Assembly: GCA_001275005.1 (NCBI GenBank)
Contig: JWZX01003398.1
Span: 43,334 to 107,333 of the forward strand
Reading direction: 5' to 3'
Origin: Chrysochromulina tobinii
Lineage: Eukaryota > Haptophyta > Prymnesiales > Chrysochromulinaceae
Length of the DNA stretch: 64,000 bases
Part shown: positions 22,701 to 30,449 of the stretch, piece by piece
How the letters are laid out: each line of letters starts with the position of its first letter
How positions within the stretch are numbered: position 1 is the stretch's first letter
Notes under the pieces: model-generated
What the model was told of the DNA's origin: nothing
What the model saw: the letters and a program-made list of their open reading frames with translations, nothing else
The model's database searches: none
Translations under genes and position numbers: made by a program

Positions 22701-25700
22701 CACCGTGCCCGGGTCGGAGCGCTCGGGCGCCTTTGATGTATCAGTCTTCCACAGGGCAGAAGATGAGGTGGCCGCGCGACGAAACTGTCTCATCGCATAC
22801 AGCCACATGCAAGTGCGTGCGTTCACGGACATCATCAATCAGTCCCCATTAGCAAACAGGAAGCTCGAAGTCATCTTCATGATGCGTGATGTCCTCCCTC
22901 ATCGCGTCTCGTTCTTCCACGAAATGATCGGACCAGAGGCGCACGGCCACGACCAGGCTGACCTCGATGCCGGAAAGACCGTCGCACGCCCGTATCTGAA
23001 TTTCGCCACATGGGCTGCGAAGGACAAGGACCCTGAGATGGCGCTCGAGGCTTGGCGGACAAACCATTCACGCGAGACGGCCTTTGCACCGATTGCCACA
23101 GCCGAGTGCGTTAAAAACCAACACTGCCGTGACCCGAAGATGGACAACTTCCAGCTCAGGGCCGTCTACAAGTTGAACTTTGCCTGGTCGAATGAGCCCA
23201 TCCAGGATGTGTATACGCAGCTTCATGCTGAGCATCCTCTCGAATCGTGCGCACGCTGGCAAGCTCCGGACGGGCAGGACAACGAGGTGCTCTTCCGTCA
23301 CTGTCCGAATGCCACCGCAGACGTGGGCCTCGCTCTCATCGGGCACCTGAGCTTGATGCGCGAGACGCTCTGCCTGATCGACCGTATGCTCGGCGTGCCC
23401 GTACCGTGGAATGGCGTTGCCCACGAGGGAATGAACTGGCGCTTCAAGAAGCTCCGGCCGATGGATGCCGAGAGCAGCTTCGACAGCTCGTCAGCCAACG
23501 AGCTTCTCTCGCGCGAATCTCGTGAGCTCATCTTCAACTCGATGACCAAATCCAAGCTCATGGAGCAGGCAGCCGCGTACAATTGTGGCCCACCTCCGCC
23601 GCCACCTCCTGCAGAGCAGCCATTGTCAACAATCCTACCACCATATGGTGCGACCCAGGGACTTGATACTCTGGCTGCTCAGCAACAGCTCCATATTGCG
23701 GAGGAGAAGGCGGCTGCACAAGCGCAGACGTGCGGCGAGGTCAGGTCCGTCACCGCCGAGGAAGACACAGCGGAGGTCGCTCTCCTCTCGACGTGCGATC
23801 CAGAGTCGTGCCTTGTCATGACGACTGGCTGCGGCTCACGTCTCGAGTGCCAGGGCTGCGGCTCGCTGTGCCATGGAAGCTCCTCGTCGGACGCCAGTGC
23901 GTGGTCCTTGGATGGGTTGGCCACAGGGCTCTCAGTGTATGGTACGGACCCTATTGGCACCGTGAAGACCGAGAACCGCTCGCTGTGGCGCAATGTCAAC
24001 CTCGTCGTCAGGTGGTCGGACTTCGAGCCGAAGCCAGAAGAGTTCAACTGGGCCGCATTCGACTCGCTCGTGCTCGATGTCACAAAGAGGAACATGCCGT
24101 TCGCAGTGGGGATCACCTTTCTCTCGGGTCCAAACTACTACCCTCAATGGCTCTTTGAGTCGCCGTTCAATGTGACCAAGTATGTCGAGGTCTGCGGACA
24201 TCGGAAAGGGAATGTGAGAGACCCCCACGCATGCGCTGAAACCGCGTTCTCAGTGCCCAATTTCCACGATGTAACCTACTTGGCTCGCTACAAGCGCGCG
24301 CACATGGCGCTCGCGGCGAAGCTCAGTGATATGCGCATCATCAACAACCAGCTCAGGCTTCTATACTTGCAAGCATCTCTCGGTACAGGCATCCAGAACA
24401 CGCCAGTCTACTTTCACACCGATCGAACTGAGGCAGACTACGTCTGGAAGGATCCGCAGGGCCTGTCGACGCCCACGGAAGCGAGCTGGGACAAGTGCGG
24501 CACTTGCGGCTTCGATGCGTTCGCTCCGCCTCGCAATGACGCACTGGATGTTTTTTGGTGCCCGAGCGGTGCTACCAGCACAGGTCTTATCGTGTCTCGG
24601 AAGCCGGCGTTCGAGGAGTATGCCCAGAGCCTGACCGCGTTCCTTCATAACGACGTCTATGCGTCGCATATCGAGGACGCCGGGATGCGGCTGATGGTGA
24701 CGAGCGACGATACGAAAACATGGGTGAATCTTGCAGACGGAATGAATAGTGCCGGCCAGTCTGCCAAGCGGATGCAAGAAGCGCAGCTGTTTACCAATGA
24801 GTGGCTCGATGCTCATGTGCCCGGCACGTGGCTGATGCGCAGCAAAGAGGGCGAAGGCGCCGGGGTGTCAGGCGAACGCACGCGCGTCGCCCACTCACTC
24901 CTCAACACTTTCAGGGTGTCTGAGGATGGACCCGTGCGCGCCCGTGCCGACCTGAACAAGTTCTGGTGCTGGACTGGCGAGGAGGGCAGCCGCGGACAGC
25001 TGGGCGCGGAGCCAGTCGCGCCAAGCTGCCTCATGCAGAACTGGCACTTGTATGCTGTAGCCATGTGGGCGCTCACTGCTCGCATCGACTACTGGAACAT
25101 TCCGCTCACAGCTGCAAAGCAGCAGCTGACGGAAACTGACTTTGAAGGCGTGTGGAGGTTTCTGAATCGCTACAGTGGTGTCCGCTGGGGCTGGCAGTCT
25201 CCGGGGGCTTGGATCGGCTTCCGTGACGGCCTCGACACGCTCGACGCGGAGCGCTTCCCAGAGGCGGAGTTCGGCGCGCTACCCAAAGGCTGGCAAACGA
25301 TGTCCTTGCGCACTTCGCAGTCGCCTACGAGCCAAGCGTTGCTTGCGAATCGTCAACGTTTCATCTGTGACTCCTTCGCAACGAATGGCTGCCGCCTCGA
25401 GATCGACGAGGCCACCGACGATGGAAAGCTGGCCCTAGCTTACGGCAACGGCACCAACGACGTCAACGTGGACGTTTGGCGGAGCGACTACGGCATGTTC
25501 ATGCAACGCCGCGACAACAGCTCCGGAAGCGTGGGCTACTGGTGGCAGGGCCCCAAGGACCAAATGTATGGCCGCTACTCGCGGGGCTTTGCGCACCCGC
25601 AATCGACTATCGAGATGGTGCTGGACCAGGGGCTGTGGGGTGGGCTGCCGCTGACCGCACAACGAGCTCACCTGACTCTGCGCCTCGTGTTCCTCGACAA

Positions 25701-27636
25701 CTCCGTTGGCAAGTTCTATGTGGGATACGACGCCTTGGACGGCCCCCGGGGATGGGTGGTCGACACCAAAGGCACGTCGCGCTGGAGGGAGGTCACCTTT
25801 GCTATCAACGATGGACGGTTTGCCCGCGGCGACGGTAGCGGGCCCAATGGTGCCGACGTGTGGCTGCGCGACATGAGCGAATGCGAAAGCTGGGCGGCTC
25901 GTGACTGCACACAGAAACCAACGCTCTTCGACAGCCTCGAAGTGGTGGAGGTGGCGCATGATCAGATAGTCGTCGACCCCGAGCAGCTCGCTCACCAGAA
26001 GGCGGTGGCCGAGAAGGCGGCGGTGGCGAAGGCAGCAGCGGCGAAGGCGGCGGCGGCGAAAGCAGCAGCGGAGAAGGCGGCGGTCGAGCGAGAAGCGGCC
26101 GAGAAGGCTGCGGCAGAGGCTGCGGCGGCTGCGGCTGCGGCTGAGACTGCGGCAGAGAGGGCGGCGGCGGAGGAAGCAGCAGCGGAGAAAACGGCGGCCG
26201 AGCAGGCGGCGGCCGTCGAGCAGGCGTTCATGAAGAAGGCGGCTGAGCAGGCCGCGATTGAGGAGGCGGCGGCGAAGAAGGCGGCGGCGGAGGCGGAGAA
26301 GGCGGCGGGTCATCATGCAATTGATGCGATCCCCGCACCGCCAGCGCTTGCCTCCAGTGCTCCTTGCCACTGGGGGCACGACACCACGGACGTGCACGGC
26401 GACGAGGTCCCATGCGTCCTGTGGGCCAGTCAGGGCGAGTGCAAACGCATTCCAGAGTTCATGCGCTCAACGTGCCCTGCGGCGTGCGGCTGCCCCGCGC
26501 CCGTGCTCAAGAGATCTCCAGATCTGGCGGACCTTCATTCACCGAACATGAAAGAGAAGCCGAGGATCAAGCTGCCACGGCCAGAGTCGTTCCAGGCGAC
26601 GACGCCGTTAGCGCCCAGCGGGCCTCGGCCAGTCCAGGCTTGCGCCGAGTGGGCGGCGGCAGGTGAATGCCAGGCCAATCCGGACTACATGCGCACACAG
26701 TGCCTCCTCGCGTGCCAAAAGGTGGGCGCGGCACCGGCAGCGACCGCGAAACCCGCACCAGCAGCGACCGTAAGGCCTGCACCGGCGGCGGCCGCGAGGC
26801 CTGCACCGGCAGCGGCTGCCAAACCTTCACCCGCCGCGGCGTCAGCGCCCAGTGGGCCTCGGCCAGTCCAGGCTTGCGCCGAGTGGGCGGCGGCAGGTGA
26901 ATGCCAGGCCAATCCGGCCTACATGCGCGCACAGTGCCTCCTCGCGTGCTCAGCTTTAGCTGCCAAACCTACACCCGCGACTGCTTCGGCGCCCAGTGGG
27001 CCTCGGCCAGTCCAGGCTTGCGCCGAGTGGGCGGCGGCAGGTGAATGCCAGGCCAATCCGGACTACATGCGCACACAGTGCCTCCTCGCGTGCTCAGCGT
27101 TAGCGCCCAGCGGGCCTAGGCCGGTCCAGGCTTGCGCCGAGTGGGCGGCGGCGGGCGAATGCCAGGCCAATCCGGCCTACATGCGCACACAGTGCCTCCT
27201 CGCGTGCCAGAGGGCAGACGCTGCACCGGTAGCAACTGCCAAACCTGCACCGGCACCGGCCGCGAGGCCTTCACCGGCAACAGCTGCCAAACCTGCACCG
27301 ATGCCGGCTGCCAAACCTGCACCGGCAGCGGCTGCCAAACCTGCACCGGCAACGGCTGCCAAACCTGCACCGGCAGCGGCTGCCAAGCCCGCACCGGCAG
27401 CGGCTGCTAAGCCCGCACCGGCAGCGGCTGCTAAACCGGCAGCGGCAGCGGCTGCGACACCCGCACCAGCAGCGGCTTCTCGACTTACTCGCTTCAACGA
27501 CTTATGGAAGAAGCGACCACCAAGTGCCCTGATGCCAGAGGGCGGCGAAGCACTCTCTTCGCCAACTACCACTCGACTTCAAGAACTTTTGCAAAACTTG
27601 AAGTCCGACTTTGTAGCAGGTGAGTTTCCCGGATAA
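16744..27636 (+). CDS. Complete 3630-residue GT8-sulfotransferase-glycosidase-ShKT fusion protein (copy 2)
   Basis: A single open frame of 10.9 kb with no intron. Approximate residues: basic tail then signal anchor (AYVFAFACMISSAAGYTA, 32-49), giving type II Golgi topology; ShKT-like 114-142; second Cys-rich patch 167-195; Thr/Pro stalk 210-360; GT8 363-740 with CDDDIVVQ (metal/donor DxD, about 512) and HWSGRNKPF; sulfotransferase-like 759-1123; Cys modules and Lys/Cys repeats 1220-1550; sulfotransferase-like 1560-1890 lacking the PAPS loop; intact sulfotransferase 1959-2278 ([10 protein letters not shown]); glycosidase-like barrel 2349-2853; beta-sandwich to 3053; Ala/Glu coiled coil 3083-3190; ShKT 3205-3255; four 35-residue four-Cys repeats; Ala/Pro/Lys tail. 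The GT8, sulfotransferase and glycosidase families imply stepwise work on one glycan; the substrate is unknown. It is a close paralogue of the genes at both window ends. Confidence 0.9.
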   Translation: MPDAVSAETSTSLYDRRRARLSKSVSSQARRAYVFAFACMISSAAGYTATRASNVVAETNVVAETNTSVALGTTGKPLSTPTTVDKLTSTQQIFDHATDLRRKSSEEEYEQDAVDVPCVLWAKQGECRRIPVYMRSKCPVACGVSAPTPSSSLTSTTPALTEEKDGCKSWCADHTGPLEVKCSFAPCSQCGECLVQAEMLARQASRLGNTSEVHAPTTVNAPITTQPTAPAIAEIKAPIAVDAPNLVLPTAPAITYIKAPTTVNAPSLVLPTSGRTVLKTPATSNAPSSTRPIAGNTSELHAPPTTAYAPTWSVPTSGQKTYKTPTTVYAPSLTQPTAPAITKIKTPTTVHAPSSTTPTFNSPTGKERTTVVIMSDRFEAVVVAIGSLFLNSPESDIDVWLIGDMQREARGNVSLLQRLNAALQPQAPRQTISVMGIDEATSLLEVDGVSPVWKWPQFGSLGADQDQDHQPRTVLHPEPWDYDNMHHDPFNLLRFYLPYLGPFRELDSLFLCDDDIVVQKSISMLEVPMGDGPIIAATCNGWLWAEDCMRNEPYYNGKGWLDYPATYLGKDKAHGYSGCTRTAAESGNLICQKDEFAETVLRWSKDIQGKGLVAADQPRWNFGLSRVNLTEWRAQNMTHVFDNYMRANYEAKLIPETSLAFGLGIPYFAFADKIMCWNDVVGDPAFVDGLGYISKADLKANHLNASKLLGEATVLHWSGRNKPFDPKSEMDLELYRPFDAVQDYYVHKPPSQRTQQVVVPESGLHAIVRQTPDASQQSTRALLYADPYSGAEWFLQLLDQTPDVCASGSAGNPTVAFAGESFIPPHFEAVEDAIPVCAQKRACLWSFIAENVPRYVEQRRSLCQSTHKEGIERKGTLAEFALLEVHDMHGDMLCSWADRLLTMYPNRTNYSDLGGIQALWNLYEQNVFSMATDLVPCTQACGYKPVRMLKFMRAWAQPMMNGSEPAYSWRENGDAPKYFVGDFAGEHCDGEALPGGGCDGSESYLPKMNWDAYKIVELTRWNTLDRCLAQTEFAIGITEDPAVSVQLDGESNLSEGNVDFDDLMRCIRYSGAQRDADRLRLNVFSGERLADWMTLPYEICSMPSHIQGCVDAAVAHVSAQSFKFLGRPHSVGTDMIENVNMDSTSTLVEDLKRRRWRRAQGNQLAPPRLPSQLAPKPHGETLDADWLSNFQEDSFVTALQTNVKYVRAPPPPPFRRVASSRQCCLEGLPTFQKCLLKGIPACCKPWDKACLKMQSGGGLDPATGKYVPGPNFDPKYDPTKVGPAPAGWKAPPAGKTYSYDEDDENGGGGRRKCKKGKPCPADEDDSYSYEDEGEDEGGVGGRKKCRDKKGKVIPCPGEGGGADSYSYDENGNKVNKACCVDPRNTKCLDKGIPHCCAPWDLVCIKMQSGGSIDPITGKYVPGKNYDPDYDPTKAGPAPKGWTPENGGDNDGGGEDSYTYDENGNRRKKCRDKKGKVIPCPAEGGGEDGGDGGGEDGNPTYSYDESGGRKKCRDKKGKVIPCPAEGGGEDSYTYDENGNRRKKPGAGEDEDDGSRVPRAPRGAGYGPHGFTRRTIRRGTVLELAAADVEHGRTSRSSRWMGVANAEQLSAGLIHAGFATFIQPIYCFAWEAHADGNEIAKYLALLPEHYIVPGSSAMTTFDEHVFQDSFEELAVDTRAHALIAFGQVDKDGYEGGWVHSVRAATSRPIVVLGLMRDVLAHRVQLFYSDDARRQMAERSSSTFVKAMMHSWMQNDEYPRDAQLEYMYGFNATLRHLPIDDVWKARNTSAIASGVDQGGTTSTASVYLGPVGDSQNVRRSLCVFAHSTSLPIPWLRYETAMDSVSSTVPSKLLKHVDEDIVAAMLAREPREFYYVARALDTFEAFAEEYGCLEEPTEAALLPPKYGAGPLTYRSSSETTSKRIMSAASFNASLSNTEAIGNETSGAASSLRKPFTGSLPSEYPLYYFHHVPKTGGTTLSDYLVQLPREYTVPGSERSGAFDVSVFHRAEDEVAARRNCLIAYSHMQVRAFTDIINQSPLANRKLEVIFMMRDVLPHRVSFFHEMIGPEAHGHDQADLDAGKTVARPYLNFATWAAKDKDPEMALEAWRTNHSRETAFAPIATAECVKNQHCRDPKMDNFQLRAVYKLNFAWSNEPIQDVYTQLHAEHPLESCARWQAPDGQDNEVLFRHCPNATADVGLALIGHLSLMRETLCLIDRMLGVPVPWNGVAHEGMNWRFKKLRPMDAESSFDSSSANELLSRESRELIFNSMTKSKLMEQAAAYNCGPPPPPPPAEQPLSTILPPYGATQGLDTLAAQQQLHIAEEKAAAQAQTCGEVRSVTAEEDTAEVALLSTCDPESCLVMTTGCGSRLECQGCGSLCHGSSSSDASAWSLDGLATGLSVYGTDPIGTVKTENRSLWRNVNLVVRWSDFEPKPEEFNWAAFDSLVLDVTKRNMPFAVGITFLSGPNYYPQWLFESPFNVTKYVEVCGHRKGNVRDPHACAETAFSVPNFHDVTYLARYKRAHMALAAKLSDMRIINNQLRLLYLQASLGTGIQNTPVYFHTDRTEADYVWKDPQGLSTPTEASWDKCGTCGFDAFAPPRNDALDVFWCPSGATSTGLIVSRKPAFEEYAQSLTAFLHNDVYASHIEDAGMRLMVTSDDTKTWVNLADGMNSAGQSAKRMQEAQLFTNEWLDAHVPGTWLMRSKEGEGAGVSGERTRVAHSLLNTFRVSEDGPVRARADLNKFWCWTGEEGSRGQLGAEPVAPSCLMQNWHLYAVAMWALTARIDYWNIPLTAAKQQLTETDFEGVWRFLNRYSGVRWGWQSPGAWIGFRDGLDTLDAERFPEAEFGALPKGWQTMSLRTSQSPTSQALLANRQRFICDSFATNGCRLEIDEATDDGKLALAYGNGTNDVNVDVWRSDYGMFMQRRDNSSGSVGYWWQGPKDQMYGRYSRGFAHPQSTIEMVLDQGLWGGLPLTAQRAHLTLRLVFLDNSVGKFYVGYDALDGPRGWVVDTKGTSRWREVTFAINDGRFARGDGSGPNGADVWLRDMSECESWAARDCTQKPTLFDSLEVVEVAHDQIVVDPEQLAHQKAVAEKAAVAKAAAAKAAAAKAAAEKAAVEREAAEKAAAEAAAAAAAAETAAERAAAEEAAAEKTAAEQAAAVEQAFMKKAAEQAAIEEAAAKKAAAEAEKAAGHHAIDAIPAPPALASSAPCHWGHDTTDVHGDEVPCVLWASQGECKRIPEFMRSTCPAACGCPAPVLKRSPDLADLHSPNMKEKPRIKLPRPESFQATTPLAPSGPRPVQACAEWAAAGECQANPDYMRTQCLLACQKVGAAPAATAKPAPAATVRPAPAAAARPAPAAAAKPSPAAASAPSGPRPVQACAEWAAAGECQANPAYMRAQCLLACSALAAKPTPATASAPSGPRPVQACAEWAAAGECQANPDYMRTQCLLACSALAPSGPRPVQACAEWAAAGECQANPAYMRTQCLLACQRADAAPVATAKPAPAPAARPSPATAAKPAPMPAAKPAPAAAAKPAPATAAKPAPAAAAKPAPAAAAKPAPAAAAKPAAAAAATPAPAAASRLTRFNDLWKKRPPSALMPEGGEALSSPTTTRLQELLQNLKSDFVAGEFPG
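25990..26310 (+). repeat. Ala/Glu/Lys low-complexity coiled-coil segment
   Basis: Imperfect GCGGCGG/GAGAAG-type triplet repeats encode runs such as EKAAVAKAAAAKAAAAKAAA, a strong helix former. Equivalent segments occur in copy 1 at 7426-7620 and 8190-8395. Copy 3 lacks one at the same place, so the segment expands and contracts quickly. Confidence 0.85.
26611..27207 (+). repeat. Four 105-bp ShKT-like coding repeats
   Basis: Units at 26611-26715, 26845-26949, 26989-27093 and 27103-27207 are nearly identical at the DNA level. Each encodes 35 residues with four Cys (QACAEWAAAGECQANP, then YMRTQCLLAC). The pattern is that of an ShKT module that has lost its first and last Cys. Spacers of different length, rich in Ala and Pro, separate them. 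Confidence 0.9.
27235..27480 (+). repeat. (KPAPAAAA)n coding repeat
   Basis: About ten 24-bp units encode KPAPAAAA-type octapeptides with small variations. They form a Pro/Ala spacer before the conserved tail motif of copy 2. Confidence 0.85.
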
Positions 27637-27822
27637 GGCGATTCGGCTCTAGAAGTGGAAGCGACTTGGTTGTTTGTGGTGCACTGAACGCACGATTGTT
27701 GCATGCGTACCGTAGTCCGTTTCTTTGGCAGCCTAACGTGTTCTGAAGAGGAGAAGACGCGCTGATCACAGATCGGTCATAAACGTTGGTGTGTTGTGAA
27801 TGTAAACGTTCACACATCATAA

Positions 27823-29052
27823 ATGCTCCTCCTTTTGCGAACCTCGGCCAGCTTCGCGCTGGCCCTTACCATCTTGGCACAGCCCCTCGTGGACAAGCTC
27901 CCACCTGCGCTCGAGGCGCTGCGCAGCTTCTCGCGGCCATCGACATCGACCTCTGCCTCGTCCGCCTGGTCGTCAATCACGGAGCCTGCACCGCGGCAGC
28001 AGTCTGTGCAGCCGCCGCCGCCTCCGCCAAAGCCGCAGTCTTCGGAAGGATTTGGTTCTCCACAACCGGCCAGTCAGATGGCGTATGAAATTCGCATGAA
28101 GTTTGCCAGAGCGGAGCAGAACAAGGTGCCGTTGCCGCAAAGCTGCCGCGCCGCTCGTGTGACGGATGCTGCAGTGGTGACCCTCATCTCGAGTAGCGAG
28201 GGCTATCCTGCGGGTGCGCTGGCCATTTCGGCGGCGCTCGAGGTGCTCGAATCGGAGCTGCGCCGCATCGTTCTCGTGACACCTGCCGTTAATGCTGGCA
28301 TCCGCGAGCTGCTGCGCTCGGCCGCGTGGGAGGTGCACGAGGTGCCCGAGATTATGTGCAATCAGGTGATGGGCGCAGGCGTGACGCCCGATAAGTACGA
28401 CATTGGCATCAGCTACCAGCAGAAGCGCGCCAAGTGGCTCTCCACATGCACCAAGTTCCATGCCTGGGCGCTCACCTCGCTGCGCAAGGTGCTCTTCCTC
28501 GACGCCGACACGCTTGTGCTCAAACCCGTCGACGCTTTGGTCGACCATCCGTCCGCGTTCGCCGCGGCGCCGGACACCTTCCCAGCTGACCAATTTAACT
28601 CGGGCGTCATGGTGATCACGCCGTCCGCGAGCGTCTTTGAAGCGCTCAAGGCGTGGAACCGCGTCAACGGCACGGCGGAGGGTGGCGACCAGTGCCTACT
28701 CAACGACTTTTTCGGCGAGTGGTTCTATGCTGCATGGGACGACGCGACCAACGGCCGGCTACCCTGGATCTTCAACGTGGGCGCGGCGCACTACCCGCAG
28801 TACAAGACTCTCACGAAGATGCAGTCGCGCGATGAGCCCGCCATAGTGCACTTCGTGGGCGGCGAGAGTAAGCCCTGGGGCTTCATGATGCTCAAGTTTC
28901 AGGGTGCAGACGAATCCATCCCCGAAAACGCTCGGCAGCTCCTTGACGCGTGGGACGATATGTACTGGCTCGCCAAGACAAATCGCGTGTGCGCCGGCAC
29001 GCTGAGCGCCGACGAGCGCGCGGCGGGAAGGTTGCTCTTGAGCAGCGCCTGA
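27823..29052 (+). CDS. Glycogenin-like GT8 glycosyltransferase, secretory
   Basis: A protein of 409 residues beginning at an ATG. The N-terminus (MLLLLRTSASFALALTIL) is a signal peptide or signal anchor, followed by a Ser/Pro-rich stem to about residue 95. The catalytic domain at about 108-375 shows the GT8 glycogenin signatures: VLFLDADTLVLKP with DxD at 227-229 (Mn2+ and nucleotide sugar), FNSGVMVITPS, GDQCLLNDFF and HFVGGESKPWGF. It should be a retaining transferase using a UDP-sugar in the endomembrane system; the acceptor is unknown. It follows the mega-enzyme by only 186 bp in the same orientation. The GT8 domain inside the mega-enzyme is a different, GAUT-like branch, so this is not a copy of it. 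Confidence 0.88.
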   Translation: MLLLLRTSASFALALTILAQPLVDKLPPALEALRSFSRPSTSTSASSAWSSITEPAPRQQSVQPPPPPPKPQSSEGFGSPQPASQMAYEIRMKFARAEQNKVPLPQSCRAARVTDAAVVTLISSSEGYPAGALAISAALEVLESELRRIVLVTPAVNAGIRELLRSAAWEVHEVPEIMCNQVMGAGVTPDKYDIGISYQQKRAKWLSTCTKFHAWALTSLRKVLFLDADTLVLKPVDALVDHPSAFAAAPDTFPADQFNSGVMVITPSASVFEALKAWNRVNGTAEGGDQCLLNDFFGEWFYAAWDDATNGRLPWIFNVGAAHYPQYKTLTKMQSRDEPAIVHFVGGESKPWGFMMLKFQGADESIPENARQLLDAWDDMYWLAKTNRVCAGTLSADERAAGRLLLSSA

Positions 29053-30449
29053 GCACGCGGAGCGTGAGCGTCGGCCGGCCGTGTACGACCGGGGGGGGCC
29101 GAGTGTCACGCACACCACCACGTACATTCACAGACATTCCCGTTCTGCATGCACAGCCCATGAGCGCGCATGTGAGCGCATGCTTGGGGCCGTGTTGTTC
29201 GCGACTGTGCCATTGGCTGGGCAGCAACGAATGCCACTGGCTTGGCAGCGCGTGCAACGGCTGTTACACATGCCCCAACGGCGTGAGGCACACTCGATTG
29301 CTGCTTTCCGAGTACTTTCCGAGGATGGAATGGCAGCGCGTGAGGCAGCGCGCAGCGCGAGCACTTCCTTGAGGAGCTGCTGCTGCCGCCGGTCGATACA
29401 CCGCCAGAGCAACTCGTTCAGTACTGCATGGCGGCACTGCGCGATAACGATAAGCCGTGCCCCGATGCAGGCAAGCTCTTCTTGAGCGCTTGGGGGAGAC
29501 ATGGTTCGGACCATTCATAACGGCGACCCTAACAGATTTCTCAAGTGGACTCGCACATCTCCCGTGTTTGACTCTCTCGTCGGCTGTGAGAGCTTCGCCG
29601 TGGATCTCGACCCTCCACGCCAGGCCGCCCCCCACCCGCACCAGGCTTTATGGTAGATACGCCCACCGCCCACCGCGCACCGGCCTCACAGGCTCTAGTC
29701 CACGACAGCAGGTCAGCGGCACGCAGATGCACATCACCCCTCCAGGCCGCCCCCACCCGCACGCGGATCAACGAGCTGAGGCGCGTCGACTTGAAAAAGT
29801 TCGATACGCGTCAGCAGGTGAAGGGTGTAGCATGAGGCGAGAGTGTAGAAAAGGGATGCGAGCAGGCATGCTCATGCCTGACATCCGCGCATGCTTGGGT
29901 CCCGAGCCCTCGCCACATGTGCCGTTGGGCCGCTCCCCGCGGCGGTTGTAAACTAACTTTCTTACTTACCCGCACCGACTTCATGGTAGATCCGCCCGCC
30001 GTCGGCCTCACAGACTCTACGACAGCGGGTCAGCGGCACTGGGCCACATCACCCCCGGCCGCCCCCCCTACCCGCCCCAGGCTTTATGGTAGATACGCCC
30101 ACCATCGGCCTCACAGGCTCTTCGATAGCAGCATGCACATCATCCCAGGCCACGCCCCGCCCGCACCAGGCTTCATTCACAACACACCAACACGATCACA
30201 ATGAGTCGAGTGTCGACCCCACCCCACCCCCGCCCCACCGGCCGCGGTATCGGCCCTGTGGGCGACAAGTGTTCTCTCGTGCCTCCGGTACAGGCTCCTG
30301 AGGTCTCCTTTCCGTCATCGTGTTTTTCTCGTGCTCGTGCGTTTACGCATCTCGAGATGTGCCGCGCGGAGAGCTCCTCGGACACTCGGCGGACCCTCTG
30401 TGTGGGATCCCAAGTTCGCCACCCAAGTCATCACCGAGGGAGGCGCCCT
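29053..30449. other. Non-coding region with diverged repeats
   Basis: About 1.4 kb between the GT8 stop codon and the stop codon of the giant minus-strand gene. No frame resembles a protein. The right half carries the repeat family listed at 29637-30185. The left part has a G-run near 29090 and short direct repeats of TGCCACTGGCTTGGCAGCG type at 29205-29255. It may be 3' UTRs plus decayed mobile DNA. Confidence 0.5.
29637..30185 (+). repeat. Imperfect ~95-110 bp repeats
   Basis: The motif CAGGCTTTATGGTAGATACG, followed by CCCACCG, CGGCCTCACAGGCTCT and a CACATCA-type segment, occurs near 29640 and 30070. A diverged copy lies near 29980, and a fourth fragment (CCGCACCAGGCTTCAT) near 30162. Two copies are adjacent and one is about 300 bp away. 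They look like a degenerate minisatellite or tandem remnants of a short element. Confidence 0.7.

Noticed and set aside
25435-26397. Minus-strand ORF of 320 residues
   Set aside because: It lies entirely inside the well-supported mega-enzyme frame, opposite GC-rich repeats. Its Leu/Arg-rich composition is that of a shadow frame.
26611-27207. CRISPR-like array
   Set aside because: Regularly spaced repeats are 105 bp, in frame, encode Cys-rich peptides and lie inside a eukaryotic gene; spacer lengths vary.
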